From assembly GCF_002127325.2 (NCBI RefSeq), contig NC_035435.2:14985502-15049501 (forward strand): a DNA stretch of 64,000 nucleotides, read 5' to 3'. This stretch comes from Helianthus annuus (lineage: Eukaryota > Streptophyta > Magnoliopsida > Asterales > Asteraceae). A model generated the notes under the pieces. It was not told the origin of the DNA. It saw only the letters and a program-made list of their open reading frames with translations, and searched no databases. Numbering within the stretch: position 1 is the stretch's first letter; the number at the start of each line of letters is the position of its first letter. Shown here one piece after another: positions 1 to 12,700 of the stretch. Position numbers and translations under genes: made by a program.

Positions 1-173
1 CATCATATAGGGTTATTGAAAGATATATTTATTCATTGTTGACATTTTGAACCCCTTTTACACACGTAGATTCCTTGTTTGTTAATTTAGTCCCTCTAAA
101 TCAATCCTTTGCACGTTTTAAGTCCATGACACGTGTCGATACATTATTGGACATAAATTTTAGAGGTGTTACA
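1..173 (-). repeat. 3' LTR of the first gypsy element, cut by the window edge
   Basis: Bases 1-173 match 7931-8105 almost base for base, with a few substitutions and one indel. The shared edge ends in TGTTACA on the plus strand, which is the TGTAACA start of the LTR on the minus strand. Only the U3 start is visible. Confidence 0.93.
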
Positions 174-190
174 TCCTCACCCCCTTAAAA
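174..190 (-). promoter_or_regulatory. Polypurine tract
   Basis: Directly next to the 3' LTR the minus strand reads AAGGGGGTGAGGA and then TGTAACACC. This is the plus-strand DNA priming site expected beside a 3' LTR. Confidence 0.8.
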
Positions 191-209
191 GAAATCTCGA
201 CCCCGAGAT

Positions 210-1804
210 TTACTGAAATAAATGAGGGTACTTTTCTTTCATTGTGGACTCTACCTCCCACGTGTACTCGGGACCTCTGCGGGCATCCCATTTAACCTTG
301 ACAATAGGCACATGCTTCCTTCGAAGCTTCTTAACCTGTCGATCCTCAATCGACAAAGGTTTTTCCACAAATTTCAAGCTCTCATCTATATGCACATCTG
401 TATGTGGTATGACTAGCGATTCATCTGCTAAACATTTCTTCAGATTGCAGATGTGGAACACATTATGAATACCACTAAGCTCTTCAGGTAAGTTTAACTT
501 GTAAGCCACTGATCCAACACATTCGATGATCTCGAATGGACCTATATACCTTGGGCTTAACTTACCTTTCTTACCAAATCGCATCACTCCCTTCCAGGGT
601 GATACTTTGAGCAAAACTTTATCACCAACCTCAAACTTTAGAGGTTTTCGCCTTTTATCAGCATAACTCTTCTGCCTATCCCTGGCAGCTTTCAGGCAGT
701 CACGAATCTGCAGAATCTTGTCCGTCGTTTCAAAGACTATGTTAGGACCTGATAATTGAGATTCCCCTACTTTTGCCCAATAAATAGGCGTTCTGCATTT
801 TCTACCATATATGCCTCAAAAGGCGCAGCCTGAATGCTTGTATGGTAGCTATTGTTATAGGAGAACTCGATCAATGGCAGGTGGTTATCCCAACTACCAC
901 CTAAGTCAATCACACATGCACGAAGCATATCTTCCAAAGTTTGGATGGTACGCTCACTCTGCCCATCCGTCTGAGGATGGTAAGCCGTACTAAAATTTAA
1001 GCGCGTGCCCAAAGATTGTTGGAAGCTTTTCCAAAAATGAGATGTGTATCTGGTGTCTATGTCAGAGATAATAGCTACTGGTACACCATGCAGAGATACA
1101 ATCTTATCGACGTACAATTGGGCTAACATGTCGGAGCTATAAGTCTCCTTAATGGGTAGGAAATGTGCTGACTTAGTCAGTCTATCTACTATCACCCATA
1201 TAGTATCATTTCCTTTCTTTGTTTTTGGCAACTTGGTGATGAAATCCATTGTCACCATTTCCCATTTCCATGTGGGAATTTCAGGCTGTTGCAGCAAACC
1301 TGGCTGCTTCTGATGTTCAGCCTTGACTTTAGCACACGTCAAGCATTTAGCTACATAAGCAGCTATAGACTTCTTCAAGCCTATCCACCAATAATTTGCC
1401 TTCAAATCCGGGTACATCTTATCAGCTCCAGGATGAACAGAATATTTATAACTATGGGCTTCCTGGAGGATAACATCCCGAAGTCCTCCATAAACTGGAA
1501 CCCATATTCGTCCATTTAACCTTAGGATTCCGTCCTTACCATAGGATAACTGTTCTTCAGTTACTCCTAGCTTTTCATCAGGATAGTTAGTTTCTAGCAT
1601 AGCTTCCTTCTGCGCAGCTAACAGCCTTTCATTCAAACTGTTCTTGATCTCAATGCTCTTGGCATTGATTCTTATAGGCTTCACTCTTTCCTTCCTGCTT
1701 AGGGCATCAGCAACCACATTTGCCTTGCCTGGATGGTATCTTATCTTACAGTCATAATCATTCAAAGTTTCCATCCAACGTCGCTGCCTCATGTTTAAAT
1801 CTTT
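210..1804 (-). pseudogene. Gypsy integrase with chromodomain-like tail, broken
   Basis: This is the C-terminal third of pol. The first part (767-1804) has the HHCC zinc region ([10 protein letters not shown], then CLTCAKVK) and the integrase core with [23 protein letters not shown] and [14 protein letters not shown]. Near 820 the frame slips by one base, and the second part (210-614 and the region before it) holds the GPFEIIE and YKLNLP segments and ends in a chromodomain-like block with [16 protein letters not shown]. Such tails mark chromoviruses and are thought to steer insertion to chromatin. A TAG near 1806 separates it from the RNase H. With the frame slip and the stop it cannot be made as one protein. 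Confidence 0.9.
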
Positions 1805-2965
1805 CTAGTTGAATAGGTGCTGAAGGCTTTCGTGATCAGAGTAGATCACATACTTAGTTCCATACAGATAGTGCCTCCACAGCTTTAATGCGAATACAAC
1901 GGCACCCAGCTCTAAGTCATGGGTGGTGTAGTTCTTCTCGTGCACTTTTAACTGGCGTGAAGCATAGGCAATGACCTTGCCTTTTTGCATAAGCACACAT
2001 CCCATCCCGGTGTGTGATGCATCCCAATATACTACAAACTCATCAATTCCTTCAGGTAACGTCAGCACTGGAGAGTTGCTCAACTTCTGCTTCAGAATAT
2101 CAAAGGATTCTTGCTGCTTAGGCCCCCAATCAAACTTGCTATTCTTGCGAGTGAGTAAAGTCAGGGGTGCTGCAATTCTTGAGAAGTTTTCGATAAATCG
2201 CCTATAATATCCTGCTAGTCCTAGAAAGCTGCGAATCTCCATAGCCGTCTTCGGCTCTTGCCAGTTCATGACAGCTTCAACCTTAGCGGGATCTACTTGG
2301 ATACCACGCTCACTAACCACATGTCCAAGGAATTGGACTTCACGAAGCCAAAATTCACACTGTGAAAATTTGGCATAGAGCTTTTCTTGATGAAGCAGTT
2401 TTAGGATACATCGAAGGTGCTTCTCGTGGTCAGCTTCATTCTTTGAATAAATTAGAATGTCGTCGATGAAGACGATGATAAATTTATCTAGATAAGGCTT
2501 GCAGACACGATTCATTAGATCCATGAATGCTGCTGGTGCATTAGTGAGCCCAAAAGGCATCACTAGGAACTCGTAATGACCATAGCGAGTCCTAAATGCA
2601 GTCTTGTTTACATCTTCATCTCTAACCTTCAACTGATGATAGCCTGACCTCAAGTCGATCTTAGAGAAATAACTTGCTCCTTGCAGTTGATCGAACAGAT
2701 CGTCGATCCTGGGCAAAGGATACCTATTCTTGATAGTGACCTTATTAAGCTCACGGTAATCGATACATAAACGCATCGATCCATCCTTTTTCTTGACAAA
2801 CAAGATTGGCGCTCCCCAAGGAGACGAACTAGGTCTAATAAAACCTTTAGCTAGCAAATCGTCTAGTTGTGTCCTCAATTCCTTCATCTCTGTTGATGCT
2901 AACCTATAAGGTGCTCTTGCAACCGGCGCTGCTCCAGGGATGATGTCGATTCTGAATTCTACTTA
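1805..2965 (-). pseudogene. Gypsy reverse transcriptase and RNase H, stop-bounded
   Basis: A long open frame on the minus strand (1805-2887 from its first Met) carries the RT fingers and palm ([40 protein letters not shown]), the catalytic FIDD box ([11 protein letters not shown]) and then RNase H ([12 protein letters not shown]). The frame is closed by TAG near 1806 in a place where family members read through, and a TAA near 2965 cuts it from the protease side. The catalytic residues are still there, so the damage is from stops and not from decay of the core. Confidence 0.92.
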
Positions 2966-3552
2966 CCTATCTGGTGGTAAACCAGGTAGTTCTTCAGGAA
3001 ATACTTCATGGTATTCAGAAATGACTGGAATATCTTCAATCTTGGGCTTCTGCTCATCAATAGTCACTTGTGCCATATAAATGACACAACCCTTCTTCAG
3101 ACATCTAGATGCCTTGAGCATAGACACTTGCCCAGGTAATCCATACCGGGTATCTCCTTGAATGGTAAGTGACTCACCAGATGGTAAGTGACCACCACTT
3201 GCTTTTTGTTGCAAACGATCTGGGCTTGGTTATTAGATAACCAGTCCATGCCTAAAACGATATCAAATCCGGCTAACTTCAAAGGAAGCAAGGATAAAGG
3301 AAAAGAGTGGTTCCTAATGGATATAACGCATCCATCTAACATGGTTGACGCGGTTTCTATGGTTCCATCAGCTAACTCCACCTCATATTTCATACTTAAG
3401 GTTTTAACAGGTAACTTCAACAATTCACAAAACTTATTATCTACAAAAGACTTATCGGCTCCTGAATCAAAAAGTACTCTTGCATATACATCATTTATGA
3501 GGAAGATACCTGTGATCACGTTGTCATCCTGGATAGCCTCCTGTGTGTTCAT
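2966..3552 (-). pseudogene. Gypsy aspartic protease, frame-broken
   Basis: The frame 3097-3552 contains the retropepsin site VLFDSGADKSF and the flap-like downstream segment with GFDIVLGMDWL. The next frame, 2963-3214, continues toward RT with [18 protein letters not shown]. The two frames overlap, so a frame change lies at about 3100-3210. Protease matures the Gag-Pol polyprotein inside the particle. The catalytic aspartate is kept here, unlike in the second gypsy element of this window. Confidence 0.88.
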
Positions 3553-4789
3553 CTGGAAGACCCTAGCATTGGTCTTCTTGGCTTACTCAGGCTTCTTGGC
3601 GTATTTAGGGCAATTGGTCTTAATGTGCCCTTTCTCATTGCAGTTGTAACATGTGGCATCTTTAATCTTTTTGCAATCAATAGTCTTATGCTCCTTAGAC
3701 TTGCATAACCCACATGCAGGTGATCCTGATTGAGACTTGGTCTCAAGCCTGCATTTTCCAAAGTGGCGTTTTTGGCAAGTTGTGCACTTTGGCTTTTCCT
3801 CTGATCGCTGATTGCCTTTGCTGGACCCAGACTCTTTCTTGTGGTCCGTATTACCTTTGTGCTTCTTCTCAGATCTTCGTGAGGTATCATCCTCACGCTT
3901 CCTCTTACTCTCTTCGGAGTTCTTGAGCGATCTTAGCCTGACTCCATCCAAGGTAAGAGACAGAGATAGATCAGCTGCTGATCTAAAAGTAGCAGGTCTT
4001 GAAGCCTTAACACTGGCTTTGATTTCTGGGGCTAAACCCCAATGAAGCGAGCAATCCTTTTGGGTTCCGGGGTTACCAGATATGGAACCAACCTAGACAT
4101 GGTATTGAAACTGGTGAGGTAAGCTTGGCAATCTAAATTCTTCATCACCAATGATAAGAAATCTGATTCAATCCTTTCAACCTCATGCTGAGGGCAGTAA
4201 TTCTCTTTAATGAGAACAACAAACTGCTCCCATGACATATTATAGAGTGGGATCTTCCCTGCAGCTTGAATAAGAGACTTCCACCAAGCTAATGCCTCTC
4301 CTTTAAATGATTGGGACACATACTTCACTATATCCCTTTCAGCACAACCGCTGATATCAACAACAGTGTCCATTTCATCTAGCCAAGTCAGACAATCTAT
4401 TGCCCCTTTCTCCCCAGTGAAATCCCGGGGTTTGCGGGAAACAAACTACTTATAAGTACAGGATTTGGTACGCGCTCCATCATCGAACACTATCCTCTTG
4501 GATGGAACACTGTGTTGGTTTGAGGAATGTTCAACATTCTCTTTCTTGGGTTCATCTTTCTTAGAGGGTGGCTTGCTGTGAGCTTCAGAATGAGTTTTAG
4601 GAACAAACTTAGAGTGGGGTACTGAAGAAGTTCTACTATGCGTCCCACTAACCTCCTTGAATTACTCCTCTACAGCTTTAGATACAGCTGTATCAATCAG
4701 TGTACATGGAGCTCTCCTCTGGTTATATTAATCCTATCATCATCGTGGTTTTCTAGAGGATGACTGTTCACTTCCTCTGACCTAGCCAT
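3553..4789 (-). pseudogene. Gypsy gag, broken by a frame change and stops
   Basis: An ATG on the minus strand at 4789 opens with MARSEEVNSHPLENHDDD. The frame is lost near 4700, and in-frame stops sit at about 4662-4664 and 4446-4448. A retrotransposon gag core lies at 4032-4373 (FKGEALAWWKSLIQ, then WEQFVVLIKENYCP). The nucleocapsid part is in another frame at 3583-3951, with a cysteine cluster around CTTCQKRHFGKC and a CCHC knuckle CYNCNEKGHIKTNC. Gag forms the particle and binds RNA. This copy is dead. Confidence 0.88.
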
Positions 4790-5703
4790 GTAGCTTTAAT
4801 TGCTACATAAAATCAAACAAGGACAAGGTTTATATGGAAGTTTATACAGTTTTATCGTTTTAAACGATTTATTAATCATGGTTTTTAACACACATTCTAC
4901 TTAATAATTATTCAGAATCTTTATCATAACCCTAATTATAAGTTAATAATAGCACAAAGAGGCCTAGTCACGTAGACAAATTTAATTTATAAGCCCTGAT
5001 TTTATGGAATCGAGGCATTAAGGTTTGAATCAAAGTTCATTACCTTTTCTTGACAGGGAGTTGTAGGCTACCACTATCTTTAGTCCTAGAGGACGTTAAT
5101 TATAGCCCGTGGGCACTTCATCCTTAAGGGATGATTATTTAAATAAGGGATTTAGAATAACCCAATCTAAGAATGACTTATGTGATTTTATCGAATCACA
5201 TTTGTCAAGCATGTTAATATGCTTTCAGATGTTTAACACGGATTTGAATCTTTTGAATAGGTTTTACCATATTGGCCATGTCTGCAACGATATTTAGGCT
5301 AGGTTTTACCTTTAAGATTCTCTTTAATATTTAACGCAGAACAATCCTAAATTGAGATGTTAACAAGGATCTGAATCTAATTCAGGAACTACCATCTTGG
5401 CCCTGTCTTTAGGTGACATACGGCTAGGTCTTGTCCTTTTTAGATTTTGCCATTTTATTATAATGGTAGATCTTATAATATAGGAATCTAACCGTCCCAT
5501 TAAAATTTAAACAAGTACATGGTTGCCCTAAACGGGACTTCTAACAGAAAATGACTTGCCCATGCAAGGGCTAATCAGGAAATAACAAAGGAAACAAAAT
5601 ATAACGAATTAGGATTATTCCTATGTTCTTGTCTAGACTCAAGAATGTGCAACTGTGTAACTGAGATTAAACATAAAAGGCTAGCGTTTATTTCACTCAG
5701 TGT
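4790..5703. other. Gypsy leader, no gene seen
   Basis: This is the untranslated leader between the primer site and gag. I see no coding signal that matches a family. Short open frames here are chance. Confidence 0.6.
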
Positions 5704-5718
5704 TGGCTCTGATACCAA
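5704..5718 (-). promoter_or_regulatory. Primer binding site, initiator tRNA-Met
   Basis: The minus strand reads TTGGTATCAGAGCCA two bases inside the LTR. This is complementary to the 3' end of plant initiator tRNA-Met and primes reverse transcription. It fixes the orientation of the element. Confidence 0.9.
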
Positions 5719-5720
5719 CC

Positions 5721-8105
5721 TGTCACACCACGATATTTCCACGTATTACCGGTGGGCCCGGTGGGGAGTATCGTGACGTAGTTGATATCATCATAGTCAA
5801 ACAACACAAATTATAAATGCACAACGGAAGCAAAAGATAGATTCATTTCAACTTGAATAAATTGTAATATTAAGTATCACAAGATAGTTGAAACAGATCC
5901 ACAGGCAGATCAAATAAAAAGGAAAACTGTTCAACAGACTTTGACATCTAGAGCTTGCGAGAGTTAATTATTGATGCCTGGAGTAGCCAGCCTATTACGT
6001 ATAGTACCTGCACTTAGTATTTTTGGAAAATACGTCAGTTTACACTGGTAAATACAACTTAACTGACTCATTTTGAAAAGAGTTTGAAAATTAATTTGAA
6101 TGCACTTCGGCAAAAATATTTTTATAACTTGGGATAATTATTTGAAAATAATCTTGTATACAGTTTTACTTATTTGTCGTCCATTAGGGCCGGTTTATAG
6201 GGCCGGTCTTGATTAACTGACACGCCACAGGTATAATACCCACAAGGTTATTTCCTTTAAGTGGGCTACCAGTTTTTACATATGCATCTGTCAGGTGTAC
6301 GCCTACACCCCGTGCTTAGGTCGTGGCCATTTCTTTAAATGATGCCAAGGATATCCGGGACATGGTCATTTAATCCCCAAAAGCCATACACCAAATAATA
6401 CATATTAAACAGGTTATGTAAATACATCAATCACAATACGATTTAAATGACTACATACACCCGACCAAGCGGTACTTTTATAGTACCGTATCCCAAGCCC
6501 GTATAGGGAAAATAAGTTAAGAGTATTTAGCTAAGCAAAGTATAAAGCAAATACAGCAAGTGCACGTAGCTTTTACTGGGCTCCTAATCTGGAACGAAGG
6601 TTTTTAATAACCTATTATAATCCTAACGGGTCTTTAATTAAGCTTAGACTTAGACCGGTTAGTTTTCAAAAGGAAGATACGGTCCAAAACGTATGATAAA
6701 GCGAAGACCGGTTTAGAATGTGGTTTTGACCCAACAAGCATGCATGCTTGTTTAATATGGGTAACTTAAACACATTCTGGATTTTGAGACAAAAACGATA
6801 TGGTTTGACCTGTTTCGGCTAATATATGCAAATTAATTACATACGCCGATCCGAACGTGAAAAGTGCATAACGGGTAAACAAATGAGTCATATGCAAGTT
6901 TCCTTAGTTAATATGCCCTAAATATGTTGTGACATCAGTAAGATATCTCCTATTATGCCCCAAATGTATTTAAACTCAAATTATGCCTCGTAAGGGCATT
7001 TTGGTCATTTAAAAAGGTTATAAAAGAGTTTAAATATAATTCTGAGTTTCGGGTCTGATGTAATCAGTAAAATTACTTAATTTACCAAGTTATATCAGTA
7101 GGGTATAACCTATATGTGAAATTTATCATTTCTAACCATACTATGCACCAAAAGGGCATTTTGGTAATTTCACCTAAGGTTTAAAGGTCAAATCCGGAAT
7201 CTGACTTCAAAAACATTTACATACTATTAGAATATAAAAGCTTACTTAAATTACCAGTAGGTATCAAGTCTTACATATCTAATATGGTTCTAATACATAC
7301 TATGCGTTAAAAATGCTTAAAAACGCTTAAAAAGGCGATTTTGAGCTATTTCTGGGTTTTAAAGGGAAGCTAATATTTTTATTATTACAGAAGGCTTAAA
7401 ATATTCTATTTATCATATTAGATCAGTAGAAAAAGGTTTGGTATCAAAAGGTTTGGTAAAACTCATTTTATAGCTTAAAAGGGTAAAACCGACAACTACC
7501 GAATTAAGCTTAGAACTCTAGGTTATGCTCAGTCTAAAAATAAATAAAAATCTCAAAAAATCCCAAAATATTATTTTACATCAGTGGGTAAAAAGTTTGG
7601 TATCAAAAATCGGGTTTAGATAGGTTATATGCTAATTATTTGGTTTAATTACTAAAAAGCTTTCTAATTACGCTAATGAGCATAACTCTTAATCTAGACC
7701 TCAAACTGATGCCAAATTTTAGGTACAAGTTTATAAATTAGTACCTAAGGTTTCTACTCTTTTATATTTTCAAAATTCATGTTTTAAGGTCATATGGGCA
7801 TAATAGTCAACATTTAAGCATTTAACGGAAATATGCATATGAATCAGATAACTAATGAACCAAGTTGTATAATCACATTCTTTCACAATTAGCTTCGTAT
7901 GATCCATGATTTATTCGTTTAAGGGTATGCACATCATGTAGGGTTATTGAAAGATATATTTATTCATTGTTGACATTTTGAACCCCTTTTACACACGTAG
8001 ATTCCTTGTTTGTTAACTTTAGTCCCTCTAAATCAATCCTTTGCACTTTTTAAGTCCATGACACATGTCGATATATTATTGGACATAAATTTTAGAGGTG
8101 TTACA
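5721..8105 (-). repeat. 5' LTR of the first gypsy element (2385 bp)
   Basis: The plus strand begins TGTCACACCACG at 5721 and ends TTTTAGAGGTGTTACA at 8105, so on the minus strand it runs TGTAACACC to GGTGTGACA. The right part repeats the window start. Inside it is AT-rich noncoding DNA with several near-repeats of a 'cattttggt' segment. Confidence 0.9.
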
Positions 8106-9209
8106 TATTATCTCCTTCTCGAACCCTTATGTACCATGGCATCATCACTGATCTTCGGCAACAACATAAAAAAAAACCCCGAATACCTCTTGCACTCACT
8201 TCAATTATTTTCACGTAAGTTACTTTGAATAAATTCTCCGTGGTGCACCCAACACACGTGATCCTAGAATTTGAGCAATTTGGCCTTTAACAAAACTACC
8301 TTAACACAATTCCAGTTTGGTTTATTTTACCGACCCTTCGTTTCTTGCGTATGACATTCGTGTCCATTCGGGTAACCTCAAAATATACATTAGATACACT
8401 TGATTTGTGAAGTGTTGGCTACTTAATATTCAGATCACTCCATGATAACAACTTGCTGCCTTCTATAAGTCACTCAAATTCAGACATGTTGAAACTCACC
8501 AAAAATATATTTTGTGCACCCCCCCCCCCCCGCCATGCATGTTAATATATCAATTAATGTTATACCAATGTATGGGACACTGGTGCTCCAACACTCGTGA
8601 GCATTTCGCCTGCCTATCATAACTTGTTACAACCTCCTCAGAATACGAATTGACATATATCAGTGTTGTCCTCTCTGATAGCCTAACCGGAATCTCTAAA
8701 CTAAACCCTTGTATATGTTTCACTCCGATGTATCACGTTCTTTTCGAGCCATCGTAGCTTCGCGTACTAAATCATCAACATTAGTATCACTTCAGTGACG
8801 ACAAATATACCAAGTGACTAGGCATGTTACGAACTTAGTGAAAGGAAATGGAACCACCAGAATTCAATACCATGGTACCATCTTGGTGTTGCATCATTTC
8901 TTCACTTTTGTGTATACTTATATTGTAAGCGACCCCAATAACTCTTGATCGTCACACTTATGTGCACCTACTCTTGCCGGAATCGATTTGATTGATACGA
9001 TAATTGACTATCCTATACCTATGTATATAATTCCTTGAAACTTGCCCGAATGAACAATTGAATCATCTCAATCATGTAGCCTGATTTTTACCTCATCTTG
9101 TTATACCGTCATATATCTTGACGCACTCTTTAGCAATGAACTTGCAACCATCGTTTAAAAATACCATAATCTAAATTTCGAGGATGAAATTTCTTCAACA
9201 AGGGGATGA
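8106..9209. other. Unassigned DNA, probably decayed 3' part of a gypsy element
   Basis: No gene is seen. A run of C residues lies near 8518-8531. The stretch ending at about 9200 (TTCGAGGATGAAATTTCTTC followed by a purine-rich run) is the type of sequence found just before the 3' LTR of Tekay/Del elements. So this is probably the worn 3' untranslated part of the element whose LTR follows. Confidence 0.45.
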
Positions 9210-9322
9210 TGTGACAACCTGATTTTTTTTTCTTTTCTTTCTCTCAAACATTAGTAACACTGTCCAAACATTAGCGACACTAATCAATTTTCGGGCCAAA
9301 AATGCTTTCAACAAGGGGATGA
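9188..9322 (+). promoter_or_regulatory. Two polypurine tract / LTR-start motifs in tandem
   Basis: The phrase TTCAACAAGGGGATGATG occurs twice and is followed once by TGACAACC (LTR-like start at 9210) and once by TGACACCC (start at 9323). The spacing is 113 bases. The second start pairs with the TGTGACA end at 12247. The first may be an older or alternative U3 start. Confidence 0.55.
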
Positions 9323-9898
9323 TGTGACACCCTACAATTTCAGGTTAACAACGTTAACAGAAACTCCGTTATCTCAATCACTCATTCATACAGTACACTT
9401 GATTATGGTTAATTAAGTGTGTTGGTTATTGCACAAATACTCACACAACAGTAATTCAGAGAATTACATAATCACACAGGGTAGACAACCGGAATAGTAT
9501 CCCCAAGCAATTAAATAAATATATATATTTAGTGAATATTAATGTTATGCGACTTACATGTTTATTTTGTGAACTTCCGTGAAACCGCGTATGTTAACAT
9601 GTTAGTGATTTTTTTTAGCAAATCTGATATAAAGCGCATCTTCAAATTTATTTAGTTTTATTCTAGATAATAACGGCCCACGACGGGTAAAACCTATTAT
9701 TCAACTGACAATTCTAGCCAAACATATTTGATTTAACAAATATATATGTACCAAATACCCGTTTGGTGAAATTTATATAACCAGCGTATCTAGTTTATTT
9801 CATTATCGTTTAGCGAGCAAATTTTGAAAAATAATCGACACGCATGACGGTTAAATAGGTTCGTATTCGCGGTATGGACCCATTTAACTCAACCTAGG

Positions 9899-9906
9899 TA
9901 TAAAAA
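9899..9906 (+). promoter_or_regulatory. LTR TATA box
   Basis: TATAAAAA followed within about 30-60 bases by a CT-rich leader (CTCCTTCATTTTCCTC) is the usual layout of an LTR promoter. It would put the U3/R border near 9930. Confidence 0.5.
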
Positions 9907-10470
9907 CATCTCAAACTCCTTTCTCCTTCATTTTCCTCTATCAAAACCCTAACCCCATCTTTATTTCTCTCACAAAACATAGATCTGCAAGTATAGAGAG
10001 ACAAAGAGAGTGATAGCCGAGACGGATAGAGAAACGGGATATAGAGTGATGGTCGATGCATTTAGGGATGGTTAGAACTGATTTTGGTGTTGTTTGGATG
10101 CTAGTCAGCGGGTCAATCGTTGTGTCAACACAGTCAACATCGTGTTGACGGTCAACTGCGGTCGACGGTCAACTGCGGTCGACGATCAGTTCTGGAACGC
10201 GTAGTTAGAGGCGTGTGTGTGTCACTTATCGAATGTGTCATTCGGGAAGGTATATATTTTTGTATAACTATTTGTCTAATTAATGTTTAACACGTGTAGC
10301 ACAATCGAGCACTAGAACCCGACCCAGAAAATAAATTTGTTGATCAGTAAATGTATTATTAGGCGTTGAACATCCGAACAATTGGATTCGTGTGTAGACT
10401 ATAGTTATATATATAAACTTGAACCCAGATAATCATTTTAACTTTCGGACAACTGATATATGTATTTGGA

Positions 10471-10860
10471 CACATTAATTTTGGTATAAAAATACATTGT
10501 CATTATCTGGGTACTCGTTTATTGGATGATGGTGACGACTTGCGTCGTCGGGTTGCTACAAAAACAGAGGAAACTCTGCCCGTTTTTTGTAGGAATCTAT
10601 AAAATGACTTGTGTTTTAAAAACAAACAAAGCATCTTGGGATTCAAATAATTTTGTTGAAATAAACACATTGATTTTGGTATAAAAATACATTGTCATTA
10701 TCCGGGCACTCGTTTATTGGATGATGATGACGACTTGCGTCGTCGGGTTGCTACAAAAACAGAGGAAACTCTGCCCGTTTTTCGTATGAATCTATAAAAT
10801 GAATTGTGTTTTAAAAACAAACAAAGCATCTCGGGATTCTAATAATTCTGTTGAAATAAA
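10471..10860 (+). repeat. Tandem duplication, two units of about 195 bp
   Basis: 10471-10665 and 10666-10860 are near-identical, both running from CACATTAATTTTGGTATAAA (CACATTGATT in the second) through GACGACTTGCGTCGTCGGG to GTTGAAATAAA. The duplication lies inside the lone LTR. Confidence 0.9.
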
Positions 10861-12247
10861 TATAAAGTATATTTATTTTAGATGATGTCTACGAGCACAA
10901 AACAAGTTTCTAGTGTTAATCTTGGCATTCAATCTTATCGGGGACGTTCTATCAAAGTAAATATAACCAATTGTATTTGTTTCGAACGTCTAAACGGGTT
11001 ACCAAACATAACAAATGTTTATATCAAGCGAACATAAGTAATTCGAAACCTTTTAGTATCAAATGGACAACTGAAAATAAATATGGGTGTATATTTATTT
11101 ATGACAAACATTAAACAAGATACGAGTACATTCTTTGGAATATCACTCGACTACGTGTATTCACATTAAAAGTTACAAAGATATATTTTGGTATAAAGAT
11201 ATATACATATCCATGCATATTAAATTATACACATATTGTTGTATTAGTATATGAATATTTTTATACACGCCTATGAGAGTACATTAACTTACTCATGGTA
11301 ACGAGTACACCACCGGGTCATAGGCTTAGTGTATCAATAGAGCTCGACCACGCGCAAAACGACTTTACCCTAGTATTGGTTACTTTTGACGTGCTAAATT
11401 ATTAGGGATGTCCTGGTGAATATTTCCATGCTATGCCGGTTCGTGTCGTTGACACAATACTTTTGGATATAACACGCACCCTAAGGTGAGTTCACTACTC
11501 TTTTTCAAGCATGCGTCCCAGGGAGGGACAATTGGTAAATATTTCGGGGAGGAATATTGGGTAATGGGTTTGACTGGAATGTTAAACCGGAATGTTGGAA
11601 AATACACTCACTCCTATCACCTTAAGTCCCATCTTCTACCGAAATGGTTGTCGGGGAGGCAACAGGGTTATTAGTTGATTGCGCTATTAGGTTTGGCACC
11701 CTTACACCGTACCGGGGAGGACGGGCGTGAACTAATTACCTTAAATCATGACCAATGCTTTGATAGGGGCATTGGGGACGGGCAAACAAATTGAAACCAT
11801 CTTATACGGTATCGAGTTATTATCAACATTGTTTTTGGAATTGCTTTGAACTGAACTAAACATTTGGCAACTAAACATGTAACACGATTTTCAGTAAACA
11901 AAACTGTGAACTCGCTAGCGTTATGCTGATACACTTTTTCTGCATGCTTGCAGGTCTATAGGTATAATTATTTGGAACTTGTTTTCTGGGATGCTGGAGT
12001 GGTCATGGGTCGAGTTACATGGAATCACGAGACAAGTCTAATGGTTTTTATACACTTGGGTTACGAAATTCTTAACTATTGTATTATTCTTCCGCTGAAT
12101 AATAAATAATGTTTTCTAACGCTTATTTTAATAGATAAAAGTTTTATTTGAAATATTGTTATGAGTTCAATGTGATTGGTGGCTAGATCCTGGTACGTCA
12201 CACGCCTCGCGGGGGTTCCCGCATGTGGTATTTTGGGGGGTGTGACA

Positions 12248-12700
12248 AGGGGGGTTCAAGATCGGATTATCCGGTTTTCGGATATCCGAAAATTTCGGAT
12301 AGTGAATATTAATATTCGAACCCGTATCCGAAATTTCGGATACGTATTCGGATATCCAAACGGATATCTAAATTCAAAAAAAATTTCAAGAAATTCTTTT
12401 GGTGCATAGATTAAAACTAAACCTATATTTGTTTTCCCAAATTTTCAACGTTAAAAACAACAAAAACAACGAACTTTTATAAATCCACATCCGAATCCGA
12501 TCATTTACTATTTTTTACTATATTTCAATCTAAACATAGTGCTCAGATACTGTATATATTTTTTTAAAAAATATTAGTTTTTGGATAACGGATAATCGGT
12601 CCAAAAATTTTAGAAATCCACTTCTGAATCCGAATCCGAAAATTTGGATTTTCGGATATATTGGATTCGGTTTCGGATCTGGATTTTTTGAACAGCCCTA
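12248..12700 (+). mobile_element. hAT-type MITE copy M1
   Basis: It starts AGGGGGGTTCAAG and ends TTGAACAGCCCTA. The body is rich in CGGATATCCGAAAATTTCGG-like palindromes. Its left flank has been replaced by the lone LTR, so a target duplication cannot be seen. Confidence 0.75.

Larger units (their letters stand above)
1..8105 (-). mobile_element. Ty3/gypsy element, Tekay-like chromovirus, inactive
   Basis: This is a nearly complete LTR retrotransposon read on the minus strand, so its 5' LTR lies on the right (5721-8105) and only the last 173 bases of its 3' LTR are in the window. Order on the minus strand is LTR, primer site, gag with zinc knuckles, protease, reverse transcriptase, RNase H, integrase and a chromodomain-like tail. 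That order and the RT style fit a chromovirus of the Tekay/Del type (family knowledge). Both gag and pol have stops and frame changes, so it cannot encode an intact polyprotein. The 5-bp target duplication cannot be checked because the left end is outside the window. Confidence 0.93.
9323..12247 (+). repeat. Lone gypsy LTR (2925 bp)
   Basis: It starts TGTGACACCCTACAATTT after a purine tract and ends TTTTGGGGGGTGTGACA. I see no pol on its right and only a possible worn 3' tail on its left. So it is a 3' LTR left after deletion, or a solo LTR. It has a TATA box and CT-rich leader at about 9899-9990 and an internal 195-bp duplication. Its right edge touches the first MITE of the array, so it seems to have removed the true left end of the array. 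Confidence 0.75.

Noticed and set aside
3188..3649. 153-codon open frame on the plus strand
   Set aside because: It is the antisense shadow of the gypsy protease and gag, which have clear motifs on the other strand.
8106..9209. Separate host gene
   Set aside because: No coding frame or splice pattern. The end part resembles the 3' untranslated region of a gypsy element.
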